A DNA stretch of 64,000 nt from Streptomyces sp. NRRL B-3428 (lineage in GTDB: Bacteria > Actinomycetota > Actinomycetes > Streptomycetales > Streptomycetaceae), in assembly GCA_000721375.1 (NCBI GenBank), contig JOGW01000013.1, positions 1-64,000 of the forward strand, given 5' to 3'. Each line of letters opens with the position of its first letter. Within the stretch, counting starts at the first letter, position 1. The position numbers and the translations under genes are program-made. Below, one piece after another: positions 45,152-53,110 of the stretch. Below the pieces are notes generated by a model. The model had not been told where the DNA came from. It did not search any database and saw only the letters and a program-made list of their open reading frames with translations.

Positions 45152-45936
45152 GCCTGGATCACCGTCATCCCCCGGTCCTCGAACGCCCTGGCCTTCTCCG
45201 GCGAGCGGCTGTCCGTGACGACCGTGTCGATGTCCTGGGGCGGGCAGATACGGGCGAAGGCCTGGATGCCGAGCTTGGAGGAGTCGGCGACGACCACGAG
45301 GCGGTCGGCCTGTGCGGCGAGCAGGGCGTTGATGCTCGCCTCGTGTTCGCTGCGGGCGCTGGCGCCACGGTCCGGGTCCAGTGCGTCCACCCCGACGAAG
45401 GCGATGTCGAGCCGGATCTCCTTGAGGATCAACCCGGCGAGCGGGCCCACCAGTTCGTACGACTGGGCCATCGCGACACCGCCCGTGGTGACGACCTTGA
45501 TGTGGGTGCGGACCGCGAGCTCGTGCGCGATGTTCAGCGCGTTGGTGACGAGGGTGAGCGCGGGGCCCTCGGACGGTTCGCGTTCGAGGAGGTCGGGGCG
45601 GGCGGCCAGGGCGCGGGCGACTTCGGTGGTGGTGGTGCCTCCGTTGATGCCCACGACCATGCCGCGTTCGGCGAGGGCGGCCGCCGCCCGGCCGATCCGC
45701 TCCTTCTCGGCGGAGTCGCGCGCGTAGCGGTAGCGCAGCGGGAGGTCGTAGGTGACGTCGTTGGGCATCGCACCACCGCGGGTGCGGATGAGCAGGCCCT
45801 GCTCGGCGAGCTGGTCGAGGTCGCGGCGGATCGTGGCCGCGGAGACGTCCAGATCCTTGGCCGCCGTCTCGACGTCCAGCTGGCGCTGCTCGGCGAGCAG
45901 GCGGAGCAGTTCGCCGTGCCGCTCGTAACGGTTCAC
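45148..45936 (-). CDS. DeoR-family transcriptional regulator
   Basis: A 262-residue DeoR/GlpR-type regulator. The N-terminal HTH has ERHGELLRLLAEQRQL and VSAATIRRDLDQLAEQGLLIRTRGGA, the family signature. The C-terminal DeoRC sensor domain has GINGGTTTTEVARAL and FVGVDALD, which bind phosphosugars. GTG at 45936 is chosen because it precedes the HTH and GGGGGAT lies upstream. No sugar genes lie next to it, so the target is unknown. Confidence 0.92.
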   Translation of the reverse strand: MNRYERHGELLRLLAEQRQLDVETAAKDLDVSAATIRRDLDQLAEQGLLIRTRGGAMPNDVTYDLPLRYRYARDSAEKERIGRAAAALAERGMVVGINGGTTTTEVARALAARPDLLEREPSEGPALTLVTNALNIAHELAVRTHIKVVTTGGVAMAQSYELVGPLAGLILKEIRLDIAFVGVDALDPDRGASARSEHEASINALLAAQADRLVVVADSSKLGIQAFARICPPQDIDTVVTDSRSPEKARAFEDRGMTVIQA

Positions 45937-46055
45937 CCGTGATCCCCCTTGCCGTTCCTTCCGCGGCGCCGTGATCGGCGAGCGCGCTCTGGCAAGCATG
46001 ATGCATCGCCTCGGGGCGATCGTGGCCGGGTGCGGGGGATTTGCGGTCCGCGCAG

Positions 46056-46098
46056 CGCGGTGGGGCGCGTCCGCCGAGGTCCTCCGCACCCCACCGCG
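46056..46098 (-). terminator. Hairpin after the VOC gene
   Basis: CGCGGTGGGG at 46056-46065 pairs perfectly with CCCCACCGCG at 46089-46098 (10 bp, 23-nt loop). It lies just past the - strand VOC gene stop, before the DeoR gene start, and fits a factor-independent terminator lacking a U-run. Confidence 0.5.
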
Positions 46099-46109
46099 TG
46101 CCCGAACTG

Positions 46110-46901
46110 TCAGGCGAACTCCGGCATTTCACCTTCCATCGTCGTGACGTCGATCACCGAGAACGCGGCGCCCTGCGGGTCCGTGACCGACGCGAAGCGG
46201 CCGAAGGGGCTGCCGGTCGGCCCCATGTGGACCGCGCCGCCCAGGCGCTTGACGGTGTCGACGGCCGCATCGCAGTCGTCGACCACGAAGTAGACGTTGA
46301 CGTACGAGGGGACCTCCGCCGGGAAGTCCTCCGTCATCTTGAAGCGCCCGAGGACGGGCTCGGCGCCCAGGTCCCAGGCCGCGAAGTCGACCTCTCCGTC
46401 GGACATCTGCTGTGCGTGGTAACCGAAGACCGCCGGGAAGAACGTGTCGGCCGCCACGGCGTCGCGCGTGGTGACCTCGGCCCAGCAGAACGCTCCGGGC
46501 TCGTTGACCTTCTCGAAGCCCTGGTGCTCACCGGCCTGCCAGGCGCTGAAGAAGACACCGCCGGGGTCCTGCGCGACGAGCATCGAACCGAACGGACCGA
46601 CCTCCATCGGCTCCATCGCGAGCGTGCCGCCGCAGGCCTTGATCTTCTCGGCGGTGCCCGCGAGGTCGGGCGTCGCCAGATACAGGCTCCATGCCGACGG
46701 AGTGCCCTCCATGCCGGGCATCTGCGGAACGACCGCGGCCACCGCCTTGCCGTCGGAAAGCGCCTGGGTGTAGCCGCCGAACTCGGCGGAGCCCTCGGCG
46801 AAGGTCCAGCCGAGGAGCTCTCCGTAGAAGGATTTGGCGGCTTCGAGGTCCGGGAACATCGCGTCGGCCCAGCACGGCGCGCCCAGCGGATATGCGGGCA
46901 T
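46110..46901 (-). CDS. VOC-family protein with two glyoxalase-like domains
   Basis: A 263-residue protein made of two vicinal-oxygen-chelate halves. The first begins PCWADAMFPDLEAAKSFYGELLGW and the second FCWAEVTTRDAVAADTFFPAVFGY, each ending with a DPxGxxFS/V phrase. It resembles the Streptomyces proteins annotated as hydroxylases or glyoxalase-like, with no proven reaction. ATG at 46901 has CAGGAGG 7 bp upstream. Confidence 0.9.
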   Translation of the reverse strand: MPAYPLGAPCWADAMFPDLEAAKSFYGELLGWTFAEGSAEFGGYTQALSDGKAVAAVVPQMPGMEGTPSAWSLYLATPDLAGTAEKIKACGGTLAMEPMEVGPFGSMLVAQDPGGVFFSAWQAGEHQGFEKVNEPGAFCWAEVTTRDAVAADTFFPAVFGYHAQQMSDGEVDFAAWDLGAEPVLGRFKMTEDFPAEVPSYVNVYFVVDDCDAAVDTVKRLGGAVHMGPTGSPFGRFASVTDPQGAAFSVIDVTTMEGEMPEFA

Positions 46902-46928
46902 GGCACTGCCTCCTGCTCGGGAATCTCG

Positions 46929-46984
46929 GGGAGTCTCGGGGATCTCTGAGATCTCCGGGAGTCTCGGGGATCTCAGAGATCTCG
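46929..46984. repeat. Two 28-bp direct repeats with internal dyads
   Basis: Two adjacent 28-bp units (46929-46956 and 46957-46984) match at 26 of 28 positions. Each contains a perfect dyad GATCTC-N-GAGATC (46941-46953 and 46969-46981). They lie upstream of the - strand VOC gene and could be paired operators or part of its leader. Confidence 0.6.
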
Positions 46985-47068
46985 GGGGATCCGTATCTGC
47001 CACGTTATGCGCCCGTACGGGGGACGGCGCGGCGAAGACCGCTCGCGGCCCGGGAGTGCCCGAAAAGG

Positions 47069-47108
47069 CCGGTGGCCCGGTCCTCAACGTTCAGGACCGG
47101 GCCACCGG
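47069..47108 (-). terminator. Strong hairpin after the MMPL gene
   Basis: Arms 47069-47084 and 47093-47108 form a perfect 16-bp stem with an 8-nt loop, rich in G and C. It begins 24 bp past the - strand MMPL stop, the expected place for a factor-independent terminator. Confidence 0.8.
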
Positions 47109-47132
47109 GTGCCACCGAATGCGCGGGACGGA

Positions 47133-49358
47133 TCAGACTCCGGCCGGCTCGGGCTCGCGCTTCTCCTGCGCGGGCGCCTCGGTGTCACCGAGCTCCTTGT
47201 GCAGCTTCTCGCCCTCGACGTCGACGTTCGGCAGGAGGCGGTCCAGCCACTTCGGCAGCCACCAGGCCTTGTGGCCGAGCAGCGCCAGGACGGCGGGAAC
47301 GATCGCCATACGGACCACGAACGCGTCGAAGAGGACCGCGATCGCGAGGCCGAAGCCCATCATCTTGACCATGTCGTTGGTCTCGAGGATGAAGCCCGAG
47401 AACACGCTGATCATGATGACCGCGGCGGCGGAGACCACCCGGCCGCCCAGGGTGAAGCCCTTGGTGATGGCTTCGGCGGGCGACGAGCCGTGCACGTACG
47501 CCTCACGCATACGCGTCACGAGGAAGACCTCGTAGTCCATGGCCAGACCGAAGACCACACCGATCATGAAGATCGGCATCATCGACATGATCGGGCCGGG
47601 CTGCTCCACACCGAAGACGTCCGCGAGCCAGCCCCACTGGAAGACAGCGACGAGTGCGCCGAGCGCGGCCATCACCGAGAGCAGGAAGCCGAGCGCGGCC
47701 TTCAGCGGGACGAGGACCGAGCGGAACACCAGCATCAGCAGGACGAACGCCAGGCCCACGATGATGCCGAGGTACGGCAGCAGCGCGTCGTTGAGCGTCT
47801 GCGAGAAGTCGATGGTCATGGCGGTCATGCCGGAGACCAGCACAGTGGCGCCGGTCTCGGCCTTGAAGTCGCCGGACAGATCCCGCAGGTCGTGGACCAG
47901 GGCCTCGGTCTTCGGGTCACTCGGACCCGTCTTCGGCACCACGGTCATGGTGGCGGTGTCGCCGGCCGTGTTGAAGTAGGCCGGGGTGACGGCCGCGACG
48001 TCCTTCTGGTCGGCGATCTTCTTGCCGATCTCGTCCGCGGCGGCCTCCGGGTCCTTGGCACCGTTGGTGTCGACGACGACCATCAGCGGACCGTTGAAGC
48101 CGGCGCCGAAGGACTCCGACAGCATGTCGTACGCCTTGCGCTGCGTGGAGTTGGGCGCGGAGCTGCCCTCGTCGGGCAGACCGAGTTCGAGGCTCGTGGC
48201 CGGAATGGCGACGACGCCGAGGCCGATCACCGCGGTGATCAGGACGGTCACCGGGCGGCGCAGGACGAAGTGCGCCCAGCGGGTGCCGAGCTTCTCCTTG
48301 CCGGAGCCCTTCGGCTCGACGCCGGCCTTGAGGGCCTTGCGGTCCTTGCGGCTGAGCGCCTTCTTGCCGGCGAAGGCGAGCAGCGCCGGGGTGAGGGTGA
48401 GCGCGATCATCACGGCGAAGGCGACGGTGGCCGCGGCGGCCAGGCCCATCTTCGTGAGGATCGGGATGTTGACGATCGCGAGGCCCGAGAGGGCCACGAT
48501 CACGGTGAGACCTGCGAAGACCACGGCGGAGCCGGCGGTGCCGACGGCGCGGCCCGCGGCCTCCTCGTACGAACGGCCCTCGGCGACCTCGGCCCGGTAG
48601 CGGGCGATGATGAACAGCGCGTAGTCGATGGCGACCGCGAGGCCGATCATCGAGGCGAGGGTGCCGGTGGTGGCGGACAGACCCAGCGCGGCGCCGAGCG
48701 CACCGATCAGGGAGGTGCCGATACCCACGCCGATGATGGCGGAGAGCAGCGGCATACCGGCCGCGACGAGCGAGCCGAAGGTCAGGACGAGGACGACGAG
48801 CGCGACGCCCATGCCGATCAGCTCGGCGGTGCCGCCCATCTCGGGCTCGGCCTGGACGGCGTCGCCACCGGTCTCGATGGTGTAGCCGTCGGTGCGGGCG
48901 TCGTCGGTGGCCTCGGTGAGGGACTCACGGGCCTTGTCGGTCAGCTCCTGAGCGTTGACCTTGTACGAGACGGAGGCGTAGGCGGTCGAGCCGTCCTTGC
49001 TGACCGTGTTGTCCTTGAAGGGGTCGGCCACCTTGTCGACCTGCGGGCCCTTGCCGAGCGCGGCGACGAGGTCCTCGACATGGGCCTTGCCGGCCGCGTC
49101 GGTGAGCTTCTCGCCCTCGGGGGCCTTGATCACGACGCGGGCCGTGGCGCCCTCGGCGTTGCCGTCGGGGAAGCGCTGCTCCAGCAGGTCGAAGGCCTTC
49201 TGCGACTCGGTGCCGGGCATCGTGAAGGAGTCTTCGGGCGCGGCGGGCGCGACAGACGCGGCGCCACCGATGCCCACGAGTATGGCCACCCAGAGAAGGG
49301 CGACCAGACCACGGCGCCGGAACGCGCCTCGGCCGAGTCGATAAAGGAACGTAGCCAC
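47133..49358 (-). CDS. MMPL-family RND transporter
   Basis: A 741-residue MmpL/RND protein with two halves, each a membrane helix, a large external loop and five more helices. Family phrases are IGLAVAIDYALFIIARYRAE in the first half and GVVFGLAMDYEVFLVTRMREAY in the second, which hold the Asp of the proton relay. Such proteins export lipids or hydrophobic compounds. GTG at 49358 (VATFLYRLGRGAFRRR) is favoured; an in-frame ATG at 49448 would add 30 residues unlike the family. No regulator gene is adjacent. Confidence 0.92.
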   Translation of the reverse strand: MATFLYRLGRGAFRRRGLVALLWVAILVGIGGAASVAPAAPEDSFTMPGTESQKAFDLLEQRFPDGNAEGATARVVIKAPEGEKLTDAAGKAHVEDLVAALGKGPQVDKVADPFKDNTVSKDGSTAYASVSYKVNAQELTDKARESLTEATDDARTDGYTIETGGDAVQAEPEMGGTAELIGMGVALVVLVLTFGSLVAAGMPLLSAIIGVGIGTSLIGALGAALGLSATTGTLASMIGLAVAIDYALFIIARYRAEVAEGRSYEEAAGRAVGTAGSAVVFAGLTVIVALSGLAIVNIPILTKMGLAAAATVAFAVMIALTLTPALLAFAGKKALSRKDRKALKAGVEPKGSGKEKLGTRWAHFVLRRPVTVLITAVIGLGVVAIPATSLELGLPDEGSSAPNSTQRKAYDMLSESFGAGFNGPLMVVVDTNGAKDPEAAADEIGKKIADQKDVAAVTPAYFNTAGDTATMTVVPKTGPSDPKTEALVHDLRDLSGDFKAETGATVLVSGMTAMTIDFSQTLNDALLPYLGIIVGLAFVLLMLVFRSVLVPLKAALGFLLSVMAALGALVAVFQWGWLADVFGVEQPGPIMSMMPIFMIGVVFGLAMDYEVFLVTRMREAYVHGSSPAEAITKGFTLGGRVVSAAAVIMISVFSGFILETNDMVKMMGFGLAIAVLFDAFVVRMAIVPAVLALLGHKAWWLPKWLDRLLPNVDVEGEKLHKELGDTEAPAQEKREPEPAGV

Positions 49359-49645
49359 CTGAGACCAAGCTTCCGTCGAGATTACGGGCAGGACGAAGAC
49401 CGGGCAGACGGAGTTCGCAGGAAGGTTCTGTCCGGTGTACTCATCCATCGTCAGTGCCGGAATCGGTGATTCGATCAGCCCCTGGGTCTGGACTCATGTA
49501 CTGCGCTGGGTGTAGTGCACGGGGCCGTTCCCTCCACCTGCTGTAGATCCGGCGGTGATAGATGTAAGCCACACCCGGATCGACCGGGGGCAGAAAAGGG
49601 GCAGGTGGGGCGCCTGGGGGCCCGGCCGCCTGGGGCCGAGGGACA

Positions 49646-50116
49646 ATGGCGCCCATGTCACGACGCCCCAAACGCCGCGCTCAGACGCCCTCCGCGCAGC
49701 GCGCTTCGACGCCCGCCGTCACCCCCGCCTCCCCCTGCCCGTGCGGTCGGGGTATCCCCTACGGGGAGTGCTGCGCCCGTCTGCACTCGGGGGCGGCGCG
49801 GGCCGCGAGCCCCGAGCAGCTGATGCGGTCCCGTTATGCGGCCTTTGTCGTACGGGACGAGTCGTATCTGCTCCGGACCTGGCACCCGGACACCCGGCCG
49901 CCGGGTGTGGACTTCGACCCGGGGATGCGATGGGCGGGCCTGACCGTCGAGGCGACGACCGAGGGCACGGCCTTCCACAGCACGGGAACGGTGACCTTCC
50001 TGGCCCGCTATACCGACGACAGCGCGACCGGCTCCCCCGGCGAGCTGCACGAGCGCAGCCGCTTCGAGCGGGTGGACGGGTCATGGGTCTATCTGGATGG
50101 TGACTTTCTCTCCTGA
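49646..50116 (+). CDS. YchJ-family protein
   Basis: A 156-residue protein. The Cys-rich SEC-C-like motif CPCGRGIPYGECCARLH at about 31-47 is followed by the YchJ cystatin-like domain (LMRSRYAAFVVRDESYLLRTWH, ending RFERVDGSWVYLDGD). The function of the family is not known. ATG at 49655 is an alternative start. Confidence 0.9.
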   Translation: MAPMSRRPKRRAQTPSAQRASTPAVTPASPCPCGRGIPYGECCARLHSGAARAASPEQLMRSRYAAFVVRDESYLLRTWHPDTRPPGVDFDPGMRWAGLTVEATTEGTAFHSTGTVTFLARYTDDSATGSPGELHERSRFERVDGSWVYLDGDFLS

Positions 50117-50152
50117 CGTGCCCGCTCGCGCGTCCGGCATCATGGACGTGAC

Positions 50153-50686
50153 GTGCACGAATACCGAGGAGGGTGGGCGACTGTGGGCTCCGATCAGGTC
50201 GTAGTGATCATGGGGGTGACCGGTACGGGGAAGTCCACGGTCGGCCGTCTGCTGGCCGAGGAGCTCGGAGTGCCGTACGCGGAGGCTGACGAGTTCCACT
50301 CGGCGGCCAACGTCGAGAAGATGCGCTCGGGCACACCGCTCACGGATGAGGACCGGTGGCCGTGGCTCGACTCGATCGGCGCGTGGGCGGCGTCCCGTGC
50401 CGGGCTCGGCGGGGTTGTGAGCTGTTCCGCGCTCAAGCGCGTGTACCGGGACCGGTTGCGGGCGGCCGCGCCCGGGCTCGTGTTCGTGCACCTCTCCGGT
50501 TCGCGTGAGCTGATCACCGAGCGGCAGTCGGCCCGCGAGGGACACTTCATGCCCGCCTCCCTGATCGCTTCGCAGTTCGAGACGCTCGAGGAGCTGGGCG
50601 CGGACGAGTCGGGAGTGGTCGTCGATGTGGCGCCGGGGCCCGAGGCGATCGCGGCGGAGGCGGTACGGGGTCTGCGCGAGCTCTGA
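50153..50686 (+). CDS. gntK: Gluconokinase
   Basis: A 177-residue GntK-type kinase that phosphorylates gluconate to 6-phosphogluconate. The P-loop is GVTGTGKSTVG; the substrate region is EADEFHSAANVEKMRSGTPLTDEDRWPWL, and VSCSALKRVYRDRLR and REGHFMPASLIASQFETLE are family hallmarks. It starts at GTG with the core at residue 14, so the real start could be the GTG at 50183. Confidence 0.93.
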   Translation: MHEYRGGWATVGSDQVVVIMGVTGTGKSTVGRLLAEELGVPYAEADEFHSAANVEKMRSGTPLTDEDRWPWLDSIGAWAASRAGLGGVVSCSALKRVYRDRLRAAAPGLVFVHLSGSRELITERQSAREGHFMPASLIASQFETLEELGADESGVVVDVAPGPEAIAAEAVRGLREL

Positions 50687-50693
50687 GGCTTGC

Positions 50694-50771
50694 GGCGGCT
50701 GTCGACTCCTCGGCTCCTGGACTCCTCGGCTCACGGCGGTTGTCGACTCCTCGGCTCACGGCGGCTGTCGG
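50694..50771. repeat. Degenerate 25-bp tandem repeats
   Basis: Units of about 25 bp (GGCGGYTGTCGACTCCTCGG core) repeat from 50694, with a shortened second unit at 50717-50734, a full one at 50735-50759 and a partial one after 50760. They fill the gap between gluconokinase and the HAD gene. No function is evident. Confidence 0.6.
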
Positions 50772-50821
50772 CACAGCGGCTCGCGGGCGGCGCCCGTGCG
50801 GCACGGATCTATGCTGCGCGG

Positions 50822-51472
50822 ATGATCACACCCATCGAACTGGTGATATTCGACTGCGACGGAGTTCTGGTCGACAGCGAACGCATAGCCGTACGCGTGC
50901 AGGTCGCACTCGGCGACGCCCTCGGCTGGCCACTCACCCCCGAGGAGGTCGTCGCACGCTTCATCGGGCGCTCGCACGCCGACATCCGGGGGCAGGTGGC
51001 TGATCGGCTGGGTGCGCGGACGGCGGCGATCTGGTCGGAGCAGTTCGAGGAACGCCACCGTGCGGCCGTGGACAGCGAACTCGTGGCCGTCGAGGGAATC
51101 TCCGAGGCGCTCGACTCGATCACCCTGCCGACCTGTGTCGCCTCCAGCGGTTCGCACGACAAGATGCGGCACACACTGGGCCGCACCGGACTGTACGAGC
51201 GCTTCTCGGGCCGTATCTTCAGCGCCTCCGAGGTCACGCGCGGCAAGCCGGCCCCCGACCTCTTCCTGCATGCCGCCAGTCGGATGGGCTTCGATCCCGC
51301 GGTCTGCGCGGTGGTCGAGGACAGCAGCCCCGGCGTCCAGGCGGCGCGCGCCGCGGGCATGCGCGCCTTCGGCTACAGCGGCGGACTCACCCCGGCGCAG
51401 CGGCTCACCGGCCCCGGTGTGGTCGTCTTCGACGACATGCGCAAACTGCCCGGGCTGCTGAGCGGCCACTGA
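50822..51472 (+). CDS. HAD-superfamily phosphatase/phosphomutase-like
   Basis: A 216-residue HAD hydrolase. Motif I is FDCDGVLVDSE with nucleophile Asp10, motif II is ASSGS, motif III includes GKPAPDLFLHAA and motif IV is VVEDSSPGVQAARAAG. The small helical cap after motif I is the beta-phosphoglucomutase/phosphatase type. The substrate is probably a sugar phosphate. Its position after gluconokinase may be incidental. Confidence 0.9.
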   Translation: MITPIELVIFDCDGVLVDSERIAVRVQVALGDALGWPLTPEEVVARFIGRSHADIRGQVADRLGARTAAIWSEQFEERHRAAVDSELVAVEGISEALDSITLPTCVASSGSHDKMRHTLGRTGLYERFSGRIFSASEVTRGKPAPDLFLHAASRMGFDPAVCAVVEDSSPGVQAARAAGMRAFGYSGGLTPAQRLTGPGVVVFDDMRKLPGLLSGH

Positions 51473-51488
51473 GAGCCGGCGTCACGGC

Positions 51489-52100
51489 TCACGGGCGCCA
51501 CAGCGGGTGCTCGCGCTCCGCCCACCTCCGGTCCACCGACCCCGTACGCAACCCCCTGCGCGACTCCGGATCCGCGAGCGCCTTGGCGATATGGCCGGCC
51601 AGGACGATCGAGATCGCCACGGCCAGCCAGTCGTGGACGAACGTGGACCCGGTGCGCCAGGTGAGGGGCGCGAGGTGGGTGAACCACATGAGCAGGCCCG
51701 TGCCGAGCATCACCAGGGTCGCGCCCGCGATCCACGCCGCGTACGACTTCTGCCCCGCGTTGAACTTCCCCGCAGGCCGCGGCCCCTTCTCACGGCGCAG
51801 CGCGGCACGCCACCACTGCCTGTCGTGGGCGCCGAAGCGGTTGAGGCGGCGCAGGTCGGCACGGAAGGCGCGGGAGACGAGGCCGACGAGGAACGGGGCG
51901 AACAGCAGCACGCCCGACCACTCGTGGACGGTCACCACCAGGCGCCTGCGGCCGACCAGTTGGGCCAGCGACGGCAGATAGAGACAGGCCGCCGAGAAGA
52001 GACAGACGGCCATGAGCACGGCGGTCGTGCGGTGGATCCAGCGTTCACCGCGACTGAACCTGCGCACCCGCGAAGGGAGTTCAGTCCGTGGGCTCGTCAT
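51489..52100 (-). CDS. Cytochrome b561-type membrane subunit
   Basis: A 203-residue four-helix membrane protein. Candidate haem ligands are His in RWIHRTTAVLM, VTVHEWSG, FTHLAP, VHDWL and LAGHIAKAL. It probably passes electrons between the quinone pool and the molybdopterin enzyme encoded just upstream. ATG at 52100 overlaps that gene by 20 bp; the in-frame ATG at 52139 would overlap by 59 bp. Confidence 0.88.
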   Translation of the reverse strand: MTSPRTELPSRVRRFSRGERWIHRTTAVLMAVCLFSAACLYLPSLAQLVGRRRLVVTVHEWSGVLLFAPFLVGLVSRAFRADLRRLNRFGAHDRQWWRAALRREKGPRPAGKFNAGQKSYAAWIAGATLVMLGTGLLMWFTHLAPLTWRTGSTFVHDWLAVAISIVLAGHIAKALADPESRRGLRTGSVDRRWAEREHPLWRP

Positions 52101-52800
52101 CGCGTCCGTTGGACCGGCCGACCCAGGCGTCGACGTCATAGCCTGCCTCCTCCCAGTACCCGGGGATGACCTTGTCGGTGACCGTGATCCGGGAGAGCCA
52201 CTTGGCCGACTTGTAGAAGTACATGGGGGCGACGTAGAGCCTGACCGGTCCGCCGTGCGCGTGACCGAGCTCCTTGTCCTGCATACGGTGGCAGACCAGG
52301 ACGTCTTTGCGCCTCGCCTGCTCCAGGGTCAGGCTCTCGCTGTACGCGCCGTCGAAGCACTCGAAGCGGATGGCCCGGCCTTCGGGGCGCACACCGGCGG
52401 CGTCCAACAGCGTGGAGAGCACGACCCCTTGGAAGGGGGTGTCGGGCACGCGCCACCCTGTCACGCACTGCACGTCGCGTACGAGCCTGGTCTGCGGGAG
52501 CGCGCGGATTTCACCGAGGGTGTACGTCGCCTTGTTCTCGACGAGTCCGTCGACGGTGAGGCGGTAGGTCTCCTCGTTCTTGCGCGGCACGGAGGCGACC
52601 ACGGAGTAGTAGCGGAAGCCGCCACCCGCGGGCAGTACGTCGGTCAGACCCGTGGGGTCCTTGGCGGCCACGGCTTCGACGCCGCGCTGCAGCACGGGCG
52701 CGGCGGCGATACCGGCGGCACCGAGCCCGATCATGCCGAGCACGACGCGCCGTCCGACGGGGCTGCCCCGGCCGTCGGCGTCTGGCGATGGGGAGTTCAC
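52081..52800 (-). CDS. Exported molybdopterin-dependent oxidoreductase
   Basis: A 239-residue sulfite-oxidase-fold protein. A Tat-type start (VGRRVVLGMIGLGAAGIAAA) exports it folded. The molybdenum-binding cysteine is in RDVQCVTGW, and the family phrases LSTLLDAAGV, HAHGGPVRLYVAPMYFYKSAKW are present. It resembles the MsrP/YedY group and pairs with the cytochrome b subunit, suggesting a periplasmic reductase or oxidase; the substrate is unknown. Start is GTG. Confidence 0.88.
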   Translation of the reverse strand: MNSPSPDADGRGSPVGRRVVLGMIGLGAAGIAAAPVLQRGVEAVAAKDPTGLTDVLPAGGGFRYYSVVASVPRKNEETYRLTVDGLVENKATYTLGEIRALPQTRLVRDVQCVTGWRVPDTPFQGVVLSTLLDAAGVRPEGRAIRFECFDGAYSESLTLEQARRKDVLVCHRMQDKELGHAHGGPVRLYVAPMYFYKSAKWLSRITVTDKVIPGYWEEAGYDVDAWVGRSNGRDDEPTD

Positions 52801-53110
52801 ACAACGATTCGAGCACTTGGGGCGTGCGGAGTGAAGGGGCGACGGGGTGGTGTCAGCGTTTCGTCATATCCGGCGGCCGGGCTGCCGGGCGTTCGGCCCC
52901 GCCCGCCCTGGGCCGCTGCTCGATCAACTGATCGCCGCCGTGATCATGAGTTCTGGCACAGCCAGGAGGTGCTCGACTCGCTCGGCGGCCCCGGCGTCCG
53001 GGGCACGGACGACACCCTTGTCGTCGCCGAGCGGTTCTGGGTGGTCGAACGGCTCGACCACCCGTACCCGTACAAGAGGAACCAGAGCACCTCAGGGGTC
53101 TGCCGCGGAC
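52801..53110. other. 310-bp gap with a short coding-like remnant
   Basis: The gap lies between two - strand genes. Its only notable content is the + strand stretch described separately at 52942-53085. No start codon, ribosome-binding site or terminator is evident in the rest. Confidence 0.4.
52942..53085 (+). pseudogene. Possible gene remnant
   Basis: Forty-eight codons with Streptomyces-like codon use encode a protein-like stretch beginning DHEFWHSQEVLDSL and ending RLDHPYPYKRNQ. No start codon or proper C-terminus is attached, and the frame runs into the antisense of the next gene. It may be the relic of a deleted gene. I do not recognise the family. Confidence 0.35.

Noticed and set aside
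47007..49469. A long + strand open frame opposite the MMPL gene
   Set aside because: It is the antisense of a clear RND transporter and its product is rich in Asp/Gly/Arg/His without any family motif, a usual effect of high GC.
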